From positions 761,506-825,505 of the forward strand of contig LNAC01000009.1 in NCBI GenBank assembly GCA_002007465.1: a DNA stretch of 64,000 bases. Reading direction: 5' to 3'. Each line of letters begins with the position of its first letter. Position 1 is the first letter of the stretch. A model generated the notes under the pieces. It had not been told where the DNA came from and ran no database searches. It saw only the letters and a program-made list of their open reading frames with translations. The position numbers and the translations under genes were made by a program. Positions 1-11,502 of the stretch are shown here, piece by piece. The stretch comes from Ailurus styani. Its lineage: Eukaryota > Chordata > Mammalia > Carnivora > Ailuridae.

Positions 1-35
1 CCCAACTTGAGGACCGGCCGCGTGACAAGCCGCAG
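1..35 (+). CDS. FIBCD1: FIBCD1 coding exon 1, 3' part (cytoplasmic tail)
   Basis: Bases 3-35 encode QLEDRPRDKPQ. This matches the end of the short N-terminal cytoplasmic tail of FIBCD1 (human residues 14-24). Bases 1-2 are the last two bases of the preceding codon. A GTACAC donor follows at 36 and the exon ends in phase 0, matching the phase of the next exon at 9153. The start codon is upstream of the window. The segment is too short to call alone, but it is secure because sequence, phase and synteny all agree. Confidence 0.85.
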
Positions 36-1254
36 GTACACGCGGGGCCGGGGCGTGGGGACACGGAGCCCGCGCGGCTGGCGAGGTGGCGGCCGCTCCG
101 GCCGGCGGGGTGGGCGCCCAGCTTGCGGCTGGAGGTTGGGGAGCACCCCGCGAGGCGTGGGGGGCCTGGGGCGAGGCGGCGCCCTCCTCTCCTCCTCCTG
201 CAGAAGGGGCTTGAACTTGGGGTTCGGGGTGCAGATGGGGCAGCACCCGTGCAGGAGCCGGGCGCTGTGGCAGAGGGGCCCCTTGCGCCTCCAACAGCCT
301 CCCGGTGCCCGCGTGAGCAGAGGGAGTCGGGGACCCCGTTCACAGGCTCACCAGCCCTTCAGTGAACTGCGCGACCACACGGATCACACCCCTCGCTGAG
401 TGTCTGTCTCCTCACCTCTACCACGGGCACCTTAGTCACTTGCTAAGTATCCACCCTGGGCACCACCCTGTGCCGGGCACCTGGCAGGCTTCTGGACCAG
501 GGTGTGGATCCCCTGGATCGCCCCTAAAGGCTCACACTTTAAACAGCCTCCTCCCCAGCCCCCCCCCACAGTAAAGGATCAATACATTTTTGTCTCATGT
601 GTGAAGCCTGGGTATGACTATTCTCACAGCTTTAAGACAAGAAAAGCAGGGCACAGAGAGGGTTGCTCCTGCCAGAGGCCATGAGGCTCTGCTGCGATTT
701 GAACCTGGGTCCGTGGTGCCGGGTCTGTTCATTCCACCTTTCCTGCTGCCTCTTCCGGGGCAGTGGAGGGGGCAGGCTTGGAGGGTGCCCAGGGCTGTGC
801 ACTGCAAGGGCGGGCGGTGAGGGCAGAGCCCCGGGGCCGGCCAGAGACGGGGCTGGAGGTGCGAAGCTGAGTGGAGGGACAGCCCTGAGGCTGCCCCAGG
901 CCGGGCTGCCAAGGGACTGGGGCAGGCAGGCAAGATGAGGAGGCCCGCTCGCCAAGGAGAGGAAATAATGGGGCTGCCCGTTTTAAATTTCAAATTTCTC
1001 CCAGACAGATGTCAGTGGGGAAAGAACCGTTTGTGTTTGCAGTGACAGGAGGAGGGGGCGGCAGGGACGATCTTTGACAGCCCCTCACTCTCCAGGGCTG
1101 CCACCCTCGTTCTGTCCAGAGGGACAGAGCCTCAGTGTGGGGGCCCAGCCCGCTACAGTTTGCAAAGCTCCTTCCCAACCATCTGTACAACCTCCCTTCC
1201 TGCAGCAGCCTGGGGGCTAGGCAGGGATGCACGGCCCCGCATCACAGGGTAATG

Positions 1255-1345
1255 TGACTCAGAGAGGTTGAGGCATGTGCTCAAGGTCACACAGCGTGTT
1301 AGCAGGCAGGGATTCCGAGCAAGGATTCGAACCCAGGTCTGACCC
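1255..1345 (-). mobile_element. MIR fragment
   Basis: GTGACTCAGAGAGGTTGAGG and CTCAAGGTCACACAGCGTGT, then GGATTCGAACCCAGGTCTGA, are the reverse complement of the MIR core. Confidence 0.65.
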
Positions 1346-1601
1346 CAGCGGCTCCCAGTGCCTCCCAGGTGGTCTGTTCCTTTGTTTTCCATCAGGTCCA
1401 CACCCAAGCCAATCCCAGATAAAAAATCCTCTCCTGCTGAGGTCTGACTTTTTACCTTCTTGGCACCTTGCGCATTCTCCTTTCCCACTAGCCCTCTTAC
1501 CAAGACTGACTACTTATCATTTGCTAAACCCCAGGCCCACACTAGGCTGCTCGTTTCCAGACCTTTGCAGTGTCATCTTGTTGGCTCCACCGAGATCTCC
1601 A

Positions 1602-1638
1602 ACACACACACACACACACTCTCTCTCTCTCTCTCTCT
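1602..1638. repeat. (CA)n(CT)n microsatellite
   Basis: A run of CA units passes directly into a run of CT units in FIBCD1 intron 1. It is likely polymorphic. Confidence 0.95.
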
Positions 1639-2774
1639 TTTGCTTTTGCTCAGGGAAATCCTACATGTACTTCAAAACCTATTCAGATGCCACCTCCTCC
1701 AGGAAGCCTCCCCTGATGTTCCATGGCTGTGCCTCAAGGTCCTAGTAGCATTTAGCCTGTGCTGCTCAGCTGCCTTTTTCTCACTGCCTTGTCTCCCTGT
1801 CCCAGGTCCCTCCTCTGTCAGGAGCTCCCTTCGGACACCTGCTTCTTCCAGCCTCCCCATCTCTAGCTCTTCCCCAGGGCCCAGGCTCCTGCCCTTCCGT
1901 GCAGCTCAGAGTGGGAGCTTAGGGACATTTGCTGAATTGAACTCAGGAAGCCTCAGCCAGGCGCTGTGGGTGAGGAGCCAGCCAGTGCTGCTGTGTCTCA
2001 AGGGAAGGTGGCTGCTGGGGGATCTGTCTGAAATGTGGCTTCAGGGCCTCCCTCTGCTGCTGCCTGGGGACACGTAGTCCAGCTGCCACCAGCCACAGCC
2101 CAGCTGTCTGCCCCCTTGGCCTCAGAGGCAGCCGAGGGCTTGTGGCCGCAGGGGCCCGGGGCCAATATCAAACACCACCTCCCCTTCGCCCTCCTTTGGT
2201 GACCCGGCATACAGATAGGCTATCCCTGCTCCTGCCCCAGGCTCACTGGAAGCTTCAGATAAGAGGCAAGGTCTTTCCTGTGCTCACTGTGGAAAGAGAG
2301 AGAGGCTTGGTGTCCAGAGTCCCTCTCGACTCTCTCCCTCAGGTCTGGCCTTCTCTCCTCCCCTGTTCCTGGTTTTGTCTCGGCCATGGGCTGCTGTGTG
2401 ACTCTGAGGAAGTTACTCCCCCTCTCTGGGTCTGGGCTTTCCACCTGCAAAATGAGAAGAGCGGTTCCTGCTTCCTCCTTGCTTCACAGGGGCTCCTCGG
2501 TGGGTCAAGTGAAATCCTGGTGTGTTTTGCCGACTGCGAAGCACAGGACCCCTGTGAGGACGGTGGTTCTCACTGCAGCCTGTTCCCTTCTGCAGGCTGT
2601 CAGCGTCCTGATCTTCCCTCTGCCCGTCAGGGAGAATGATCTGACCGCCCCGCTCCCACCAGCAGGGCCACGGCCTCCCGGAGAACAGATGCCCCTTGTT
2701 ACACTCAGAGCCGCACCTGGGCTCCTCTCTCCACACCTCGTTTCTTGGCCGTAACCACACTGGGAGGTTGGCAG

Positions 2775-2860
2775 CAGGGATGATCCACCCATTTGACAGA
2801 TGAGGAAACTGAGGGTAAGGGAGCCAGAGCCAGGACCTGAACCCCGGTCCTCCCAGGTGG
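2775..2860 (-). mobile_element. MIR fragment
   Basis: CCCATTTGACAGATGAGGAA and ACTGAGGGTAAGGGAG, then CAGGACCTGAACCCCGGTCC, are typical of an inverted MIR core. Confidence 0.6.
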
Positions 2861-5800
2861 TGGAAGAGCCTCGGCGGGCAGATGAAGGCAAGAGCGGCTG
2901 GCTGTCCTTCCCTCGGTCAGTCTGCTCAGCTGCGTGACGTAATTCCCAGGGGGAGAGCCCTGCCCCGGCGAGCGGGCCGCGTGGTTCCCCACTGCCCACG
3001 AAGTGCCCCGTGTTGCTGTGTCTGGGGACCGCCTCAGGCCGCTCTGCCCTCGGCCTGTCCCCGCTCTGCTCCTCGTTCTCTGGCTGACCTTGGACAAGTT
3101 CCGCCCTCGTTAGAGTGTCCCCTCTCCTCCTGCGGAGGGAAGGGGCTCTCACACCCCTGGGGCGGGAGATGATGGCGGAATAGTAGCCAGAGTTTGGAGT
3201 CACCCAGATGAAAGGATCTAGAAATAGGCATGATTCTTCTCTCCTGGAGCGCAGGGCAGGAAGTCACCCTGTAATGGGCTCCTCCTGGGCGGGGGCTCGT
3301 TCCTGAGCGGTCCTCGAGTCATGCACCCCACAGGGAGGTCAACCTTGGCAATCCCAGGCAGTGTCTCTTAGTCCTGTCGAAACTTCTCAAAACCTTGTGG
3401 AAGGAAAACTAAATCCTCATTGGGAAGTTCTTCCCGATGTCTAACCTAAACCCCGCTGCATTGCCTTCGCTCAGTGACCGTTCTCAGAGTCGCCACCTCA
3501 GCTGGGACGTACAGCTGGGAACCTGGGCCTCAGGAACCTCGGAGTCTCGTGAGGGGGACAAAGAAACCCACACGTCAGGTAGTAGTACGAGGCGCTGTAA
3601 AGACAAGCATCTGTCCCCTTGCTCCCTGAGGTCGCTGGGTTAGGCGGGGGCCAGGAGAGAAGGAGGGGAGAAGAGGCCCACAGGGACGCCAGGCCAAGGA
3701 CTCCCTTCTGTCACTTTTCTGGGCCCTCCTCCGGGCCGGGCCCTGCCCCACGGAGCTCGCCATCCAGTCGAGCGGGGCGCCTGCGGGGGCACGGAGCAGA
3801 CGGCTTCCCGGAGGAGGTGAGGTTGAAGCTGAACCGTATTTGGCGGATCTGTCCCGGAGGGAGACCGAGGTGTGCTGGAGGACAGGACAGGGGCCAGGCA
3901 GGTGGGAAGAGCAGGGCGGGGTGGGGGGCGGAGCCTGCAGGTGCCTCAGCTGAGGGGCCCCGTGGGGGCAGGAGGCCTCCGTAGCTCTAGAGGGGTCTCA
4001 GCGGGGCCCTCGGGAGGGGTCCTTGGCTGCTGCGCGGGGAACGAGTCGGTGGGGCTGGGAGGTGGCCGGGAGGCCTGTGGGCAGATGGTCACAGTGATTT
4101 AGCGGCAGGTGAGGGGGCTTGGACCAGGGCGGGCCTGGGGGCACGGGGACAGAGCCAGGGGGCTGGCCGGGTGTCGATGGGGGGACGGGGGGGAGCTCTG
4201 GCTTTGGAGGGGCAGTGGTGGAGCTGGTGCCGTCCCCGGGTGCGACGCTCCGGGGGGCTCGGGTTAGGCGGGGGACAGACCCTGGTTTGGGGCCGGTGGG
4301 CTGGGTGAGCCATCCGGGAGGCCAGAGGCTGTGGGGGGCGGGGAACAAACATACGGAGACCCCCCCAAAATAGACCCAGAGCTGAGTGCCTCCTGACGAG
4401 TGGCAGAGCTCGGGGGCCTGTCCCTTTGTCCCCTTCAGTCACTCCCCCAGGGCCTTCCAGGTGGCTGGAGGCTTCGATGCCCCTCGGCGCGGGGAGCCTT
4501 GTAGAGGCCCCAGCAGGCCAGGGGTTCTCCTCAGAGCTCATAGAACAAGCTAGTGGGCCCCCTTCCCATTGGGACCCTAGAATTTTGAGCCAGACAGCCA
4601 GCCCCTCACTTTAGGGGATGCCCCAGCCCCAGTCCTGCCAGAGCGAGAGCCTCTGAGTTAGCCGGGCGGGAGCCGTTGGCTGGAGGTGGGGGCGAATGGG
4701 GGCTCCTGGGGGGAGCTGAGGCCGAAGGACGCCCCCAGAGGCTCCAGGCCGCCTCCCTGCGGCTCGGTGCCTGAGCGCCCCTCCCTGCCGCGCCCCTGCC
4801 GGCGCACCACCCACCCCGGTCGTCCCCATCCACAGCCTCACTACGCGGTTCCGTCGTGAGCAGCGGCCACCCTGCCTCCGGCTGGGGTGCTGCTAGGAGA
4901 TGGGGGGCTCGGAGCCACTTGTGTTTGGATCTGACCTTACCCGGCCTCCCCCTGGAGGGACACTTTCTTCTTCCTGCTGCCATTCGGGAGTAGAGTCCTG
5001 GTCTGCCCCGGGCTACCGCCCCCGCGGCTCGCCTGGCAGCCGAGGAAGGAGCCGGCAGGGCTGGGTGTGTTTGGCCGGCAGGGCATCCACGTGACGTGTC
5101 CCCCCCTCCCGAGCGCTCCTGTCCCCCGGTGGACCCCAGGGACCCCTGAGGCTGGGGACACAGAGGAGGCAGCCGGCAAAGACGCCCCCCCCCCCGAGGC
5201 ACCCTTGCGGCTTCCTCCCTCCTGCCTCCCCGGGCCTGAGCCCATCTCGTCCCCCCCGGGCTGGGCTTCCTGAGAAGCCACCGACCGTGGGCACCCACTG
5301 GGGGGCTTCACGGGGGAGGAGGGCGCGTCCCTCCAGCCGGGGGCTCACACAAGCCGTTAGGGGCAGTGTGGACTCGAACCCGGGGCTCCTGTCTCCTCTC
5401 GTGCCCACTGCCCAGGACAGCTTCCCAGCGTCCCCACTCCTTGCCCCTTGCGCCCTCGCGGCCTCCTGCGGACCCCAGGGTGCGCGTCCGGCTCGGCCAC
5501 GGCCCGGGCTCAGTAATGAGCTCCAGTCCCGCGGCGTGCTCGCTCCGGCTGCCCTCCCCCCAGAGCCCCCTTATTATCTCGGGCAGATTCCTTTGCCAGA
5601 CACGTCAACAGCAGCCTATAAAAGCGAACAGGACTTCACGCTTAAGGTGATCTCAGAAGACTAATTCTCCTCTGCTGAGTGGCCTGGTTCGGCTCCAACT
5701 CCGTCATCCCCCTGCCTCTCAGGGGACCCCTGCAGCTTTCTCAAGCCTCTCCCTCCCCTCCACCCTCTGCCTTCCCTCCAGGGACCAGGGGCTTGGGAGG

Positions 5801-6366
5801 AAGTGGGCACAGGGGAGGGCGAGGGTCCTGGCGACACAGCGGGATGGGGCTGGCCGCTCTGGCCTGGCAGCCGGGGACCTTAACGTTCTTGGGTTGGCGC
5901 TCAGAGCTGCTTGGGGCAAGGTGTCTCCGGATGGGCTCCGGGAGGGGCCTGACAGGGACTTACTTGCTGACACAGAGCTTTGTCTCGCAAACCCAGTCGC
6001 ACTCCAGACAGAGGGAGGAACGCGGGGGGAGGCGAGCAGATTCCGGCCCCCGGCCCTGGCTGGCCCTCCTGCGTGCCTCCCGTGTGACCTTGGGAAGGGG
6101 TCTTCTGCTCTCCGAGCTTCAGTTTTCCCATTTGCCAGGTGAATCCAACCAGAACAGGGGGTCTTTCGGGGGTTTGGGGGGCGGGGACAAGGCACGGCAG
6201 CAACAATCTGGAAGCGTCTGACCTGCAGGTGACCGGGGAATTGGGGCAGACCTGGAGTCTGCCTTCATTCTGGGCGAGGCCATCAGAGGGGGCACGGGGT
6301 TAGAGGTGGCCTTGCCTCGGGGTCCAGGGCTCAGCGTGGAGGTCATGAGCCTCTGCCAGGCCACAC

Positions 6367-6378
6367 ACAGTAGGTGGC
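6367..6378 (+). promoter_or_regulatory. Candidate CTCF motif
   Basis: ACAGTAGGTGGC followed by AGCGCC fits the CTCF core CCASYAGRKGGC with one mismatch and has a good 3' extension. It lies in FIBCD1 intron 1. The prediction is by motif only. Confidence 0.3.
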
Positions 6379-6472
6379 AGCGCCTTCCCCCGTCCCCGTG
6401 CGAGCGCGGTCACCAGGTAATGACCCAGTCCATCTGCTCTTCCTCCCATCCATCCAACAAACGGCTGCTCCG

Positions 6473-6676
6473 GGCGCCTGGGTGGCTCAGTGGGTTAAAG
6501 CCTCTGCTTTCGGCCCAGGTCATGATCTCAGGGTCCCGGGATCGAGGCCCGCATCGGGCTCTCTGCTTGGCAGGGAGCCTGCTTCCCCCCCCCTCTCTCT
6601 CTCTGCCTGCCTCTCTGCCTCCTTGTGATCTCTCTCCCGCTGTGAAATAAATAAATAAAATCTTTAAAAAAAAAAA
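6473..6676 (+). mobile_element. Can-SINE (young, mustelid-type tail)
   Basis: This is a full-length tRNA-Lys-derived SINE. The head carries GGGTGGCTCAGTGGGTTAAA and the second Pol III promoter box, GGGATCGAGGCCC. A CT-rich body follows, then TTGTGATCTCT, AAATAAATAAATAAAATCTTT and poly(A). A perfect 17-base target-site duplication (6456-6472 and 6677-6693) flanks it, so the insertion is recent. Confidence 0.95.
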
Positions 6677-9152
6677 AACAAACGGCTGCTCCGTGCCAGG
6701 CAGCCAGGGCCTGCCCTCGGGGGCTCCCGTGGTCCAGGGTAAGTCTCCCGGGCCCGGGGCTTGCCAGCCTAGCCGTCCTCACGTTCACACATTTTAGCGG
6801 TTCCCAAACCGATCCACGCCCATGTGGGCTAAGAATCGCAGCCCAGGGGACATGGGCTCCCCCAGGGCCGGGCTAGGACAACTGCCACCCCCATCCCCAG
6901 GGACTGGCCTGGAGCCCGGCTCATGGGGGCACCCAGTGAACATGGAAAGGGTGTCTGAGCGAGTACGTGATTGAAGTCAAAGGTGATGACTGTCTCTGCC
7001 TTGATGAGAGCCGCCATGGAGGATGGGGGAGCAAGGGCCGTGGGAACATGGAGGAGGAGCCTCTCCAAAACTAGGTTGGGGTGGGGAGGGCTGGGGAAAC
7101 AGTCTAGGAAGGCTTCCTGGAAGAGGCGGCATCTAGCCAGGCCCTGAAGGAAGAGAGGGAATTAGGAAGAGGAGCAGGGACAGCAGATGCCTCCGGCTAA
7201 GGGAGCAGCCGATGAGGAGCTGATGTGGCGGAGCTCACGTGCCGAAGTCTGGCACCAGTAAACCCTCGAGATGTGTGGGGCCTGGGACGGATGGGCCGTC
7301 TGGGGAAGGCATGGCGAGAGGAGGGGCGAAGCGCTGAGTCCTGGGGGCATCGTCACTGCAGGGGCCGGCTAAGGACTTCCCTCCTTCATCTTGCCAACAA
7401 CACGCACCCTTCCCCGGGGGGGACATGGGGGATGTGGAGCTTCTGGTCCACCTGCACCTCAGCCCTGACCCCATCTTCCTCTGGTGCCAAGTAGGAGATT
7501 CGGGACTTACTTGTGGAATTTGAATTTATGCAAAACCAGCTGTTTGCTTGATCGCTAGATCGTGCTTTCTCGTAGTAAGACGCATTGTGCAAGAGGACTC
7601 GGTGTTTTACGTATGACTGAGAAAGAAAGGGTCAATTTCAGCTGTAGGAGCCCCCACCATCGGAGATGGTACAAGGTGGAAAAACGGAAAGGTGCCTACT
7701 GGCACTGCTGACATACAGAAGTAACACTTTGGGTGAAAAACAAAGAACCAAACACCTCCCTGTGCTCCATGCACATCCATCATGAGGTAGTAAAAGCTGC
7801 TAATATTTACCGCACATGCACAATGCGCCGGGCACGGCTCCAAATGCGTCCTGTACCCACCCCCTTCAAGACGCATCTCCAGTTCCGAAAGTTGGACGTG
7901 TGCAGGAAAGCCAGCCAGAGAAGGGGCCTGGCCCCGAGAGGAGGCAGGGGGCTGGGGGCGAGTCGGAGCTCGCGTCTCTTCTGCTGTGCACTCCGGGCAA
8001 GCCCTGGACTCCCCTGGGGCTCCCGTTCCCCGTGTGTCACCCTCTCCGTGGCTGCTCTGCGGGCTCCCTTGGGGCTGTGAGCGATGGGGTACAGCCAGCC
8101 TGGGGTGCTCCCGCATCATGGCACCTCCTTTAACAATAAGGTGCCCCCCCGCCCCGGTTCTAGCCTGTAGCACCCCCACCAAACCCAGTTTTTACCTGCC
8201 CCGCCTTTTCTTGCTGTGCTCTGGGGGGCACGGCTGCCTGGCGGCCCCAGCCCCTGCCTCCTTCAAGGGAGGGAGGCGCCTTTTTCCAGGACCTGCTCTG
8301 CGGAGCGTGGGGGGGCGGGGAGAGGAGAGGAGGTGCTCGGCGGCCCCCTGCGCCCCAGGGACTCATGCGTGGCAGCCTCGCGGGCCTGCCCAGGTTCGGG
8401 ACTCGGGCTGTGGGTGCTCCAGGTGGAAAGGGATGCTTAGTGATGGGCGCTCATTCGGCTGTGACAGGGTGACAATTCTTAGCGTGGTTGCTGTCACCGT
8501 TACAGCTCTCTCTTCCCGAGTCTGCACGGCAGGCACCCACGTGCGGGGCAGGGCGCACCATTAGCGCCTCCATTTTACAGGTGAGGACGCCGAGGCTCAG
8601 CAAGGTGAGGTCCCTCACCCGAGGCCCCCCCACCCCCACCCTCGGAAGTGGCCGCGCGGGGGCCTGAGGCTGTGGGAGCCTTCACCTGCAGCCCTGAGCC
8701 ACCCAGGAGGGCTGCATGGGGGAGGTGTGCCTGCCTCGTGCAGGCCACTCGGATCGGGGCAGGGGCAGCAAGGGGAGGGCGGCTCGCTCTCCGAAGGTCT
8801 CCCCGCCTTTCCGCCTCAGTTTCTCTCTTCATCCTCTCCATCTCCTGCTGCCTGCGCCTCTCGCCCCCCTTGCACTTGCTCTGTCGTTGGTCCCGGGCTC
8901 TCTGACTCCCCTCTGGGCTTCTGTCTCTCATCTCTGCCTCTCTGTACGACTCCCTTGCCCCTGTCCCCAAGAAGGGGGCCCTCCACGTCCTGCCCAGGCC
9001 TCCCCAAGGCCAGAGGCCCCATCCCGAGGCTGCCTGGGCCCCCCTCCCTGGGCAGAGCTGGAAGCCCCGTTCCGCCCCTGATGCCGTCCCTTCTCTCTCC
9101 TGTCCGTCCGTCTGTCCGTCTCTGTGTCTGTGTGTGCGGGGCCGGCCCGCAG

Positions 9153-9632
9153 TGGCCCAGCTGTGGCTACGTGCTGTGCACGGTGCTGCTGTCCCTGGCC
9201 GTGCTGCTGGCCGTGGCCGTCACCGGCGCCGTGCTCTTCCTGAACCACAGCCACGCGCCGGGCACAGCGCCCCCGCCCGTCGTCAGCACCGGGCCGGCCG
9301 GAGCCAACAGCGCCCTGGTCACCGTGGAGAGGGCCGACAGCTCGCGCCTCAGCATCCTCATCGACCCTCGCTGCCCCGACCTCGCCGACGGCTTCGCCCG
9401 CCTGGAGGGCGCGCAGGCCTCGGTGCTGCAGGCGCTGGCCGAGCACCGGGCCAAGCCGAGGTTGGCAGGCGAGCAGGAGCGGGAGCTGCTGGACACCCTG
9501 GCCGACCAGCTGCCCCGGCTGTTGGCCCGGGCCTCAGAGTTGCAGGCGGAGTGCGCCGGGCTGCGGAAGGGGCTCGGCGCCCTGGGCCAGGGGCTCGGCG
9601 CCCTGCAGAGCGAGCAGGGCCGCCTCATCCAG
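9153..9632 (+). CDS. FIBCD1: FIBCD1 coding exon 2 (transmembrane segment and coiled-coil stalk)
   Basis: This 480-base exon has 160 codons, enters and leaves in phase 0, and is flanked by a CCCGCAG acceptor and a GTGAGAG donor. It encodes human-equivalent residues 25-184. It begins WPSCGYVLC and continues into a strongly hydrophobic signal-anchor of about 22 residues (9177-9245), as expected for a type II membrane protein. The ectodomain stalk follows. It is rich in Leu, Ala, Gln and Glu and is predicted to form the coiled coil that oligomerises the receptor (LLDTLADQLPRLLARASELQ, then AECAGLRKG). Upstream of 9153 the frame stays open back to 8727, but that part is intronic and CT-rich and ends in the splice acceptor. 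The first residue, W, replaces R of human by my recollection. The exon is very GC-rich and CpG-rich. Confidence 0.95.
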
Positions 9633-11244
9633 GTGAGAGGCTGGGTCTGAGGCTGGGGTCTCGGTGGGGGGTGGGGTTGCTGCCGCTGTGTCCAGCCCGG
9701 TGCTGGGCGCCTGGTGGCCGCGGCGTCCCTTGGTCCCCAAGGGCCCAGGACCGGGGAATGTTGCTATTCCCATCTACCTTCGAGTGAGTGAGCCTCAGGG
9801 AAGCGAGTCTCATCCAAGTCCAAATGGTGAGCGGCACCATTTCCTACCCACCGTCCTGGGGACCCTGGGCATTGGTGGGACACCCCGTGGCACCCCACAG
9901 TCAGGTCCAGTCAAGGGCTCCAGGGGCTTCCCAGGTGAGGCCGAACCTGGCCTCCATCAGTAGTGACTTGAGGTTCAAAGTCACGCGGCGGATCAGGGGC
10001 AGGCCCTCTGCCCGGCTGTGCCACAGGGCCAGAGAGAGCAGTAGCCCCTCCCCAGGTCTCTCTCCCCCGTTCTCTGCCGTTCAATGCTCCCAGCTTTCTA
10101 GGGAAGGAGGGCCAGCCGAGAGCTCAACCAGACCCTCAGCCTCCCCCCGCCACCTCTGCCCCATCTCCCTCAATCCCCTTCCGTCCCCTGAGCCAAGGCA
10201 GGTCCTCCCGAGCACCTGGTAGATCTGGGAGAAGAGTTTGGAACGGTGGCTGCTCCCGGAGCATGAGCAAGAACTCCACCCCCCCCACCACCACATACAT
10301 GATCAGGGATTTGGTTTTTCACCATTTTCCGGATGAGAAAACTGAGACCCAGAAAGAGACAATGATTTGTTCAGGGTACAGTGGCCTCTGGCTTCTGGCC
10401 TCCCAGCACCCTGCCCAGCCTCTGGCTTTGTACCCCGTCTCCCCGGTGACTCAGGTCCTTGGGGACGAGGAGGTGAGCCCCACCCTGTCATTGGTCCCAG
10501 CCCCTTCTGGACACTGGGGACCAGGTGCTCGGTCACCCAGCGACTCCTGAGCAATGGGTCTTTTCCCTCCTCCGAAGGCTGCAGCTGGAGAAATTATAGC
10601 CCTCGTCCTCCTGTCTGGGTGACTGATGGGAAGGCGCTTCCCTCTCCCTGGTGGGGTGGTGGTGGTGGGGTTTTCAGCTGCCCCCTCCATCAGCAGGGCT
10701 TGGGGAGACCTCCGGATTTTCTGGGTGACCTGGGCCCCCTGCCCTGCTCTCCACATGGTTCAGCCCCTGGTCAGCCAGGCCCTTAGGGCAGGGGTGGGGA
10801 ATCGCAGGGAGAGGCTCAGGGCTTCCCACCCACCCACCTACGCAGAGGCATAGAGCTGTTCCTACAAGACTGATAGCTTTTGGGGGGCCCGGTAGTGCCT
10901 TGGCTCCCCTGATGTATTTGCCTCTCAAAACAATGTTTAATTTGACTCGGTTCCCGCAGACTCAGGGTGATTTCAGAGACCGTGTGTCTTGCAGAGCTAA
11001 TGGCCCTGTGGCTCCTGGCTACTCCACACTTCCCAGACCCCCAGGGGATCAGCCCAGACTGGGTTTCCCAAGGCACTGCCCACAGGCACCCTCCATCAGA
11101 AGTGCCAGAGCTGCTTGCTAAAAGGCACCTCTCTGACCCTCACGGCAAACCCCCAGGGGCCCTGCAATAAACAGGCATCAGGGTGGCTCTTGTGGGCACA
11201 GACATCTACGGCCCGCTGGCCCGGGGGCAGCAGAGCTGAGCAGT

Positions 11245-11375
11245 TCTGCTGTCAGGGCTCGGGAGCTGGGATCCAGTCCAGCCTCCAGCAGGGAGCAGCT
11301 GGGACTTGGGCACGTCAGTCACCCTCCCTGGGCTCAGTCTCCTCACCTGCAAAATGGGGATAGTGTAGTCCATAC
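11245..11375 (+). mobile_element. MIR fragment
   Basis: GACTTGGGCACGTCAGTCAC and TCTCCTCACCTGCAAAATGG, then GGATAGTGTAGTCCATACCC, follow the MIR core in order. Confidence 0.6.
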
Positions 11376-11478
11376 CCGCGAGGATGTGGGAGCTCCTGGC
11401 AGGGCTGGGCTCAGCTGGCATCCAGCACACATGAGAGATGAGCCTTTCTTTTATTATGATGGAAGTGAAATCATTTGT

Positions 11479-11502
11479 AAACTAAATGTTTACATTTAGT
11501 TT
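11479..11502. repeat. Perfect inverted repeat, 11-base arms
   Basis: AAACTAAATGT, two bases, then ACATTTAGTTT. It is AT-rich and lies in otherwise GC-rich FIBCD1 intron 2. Confidence 0.9.

Larger units (their letters stand above)
36..9152 (+). other. FIBCD1: FIBCD1 intron 1 (9.1 kb)
   Basis: This is GC-rich intronic sequence with no convincing exon. The first 150 bases are CpG-dense, probably the tail of a promoter CpG island. The intron contains a CA/CT microsatellite (1602-1638), several MIR-like fragments (about 1255-1345, 2380-2490, 2785-2860, 6080-6140, 8560-8610), a young Can-SINE with target-site duplication (6456-6693), and a candidate CTCF motif at 6367. Many open frames of 60-230 codons occur on both strands but look like GC-driven chance ORFs. 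Confidence 0.85.

Noticed and set aside
6473..6560. tRNA-Lys-like sequence with Pol III boxes (also at the other Can-SINEs)
   Set aside because: The tRNA similarity belongs to the SINE head. The bodies, A-rich tails and target duplications show these are retroposons, not tRNA genes.
8727..9152. In-frame upstream extension of FIBCD1 exon 2
   Set aside because: The frame is open but the sequence is CT-rich intron ending in a consensus acceptor. The true N-terminal tail (QLEDRPRDKPQ) is found at 3-35 in the correct phase.
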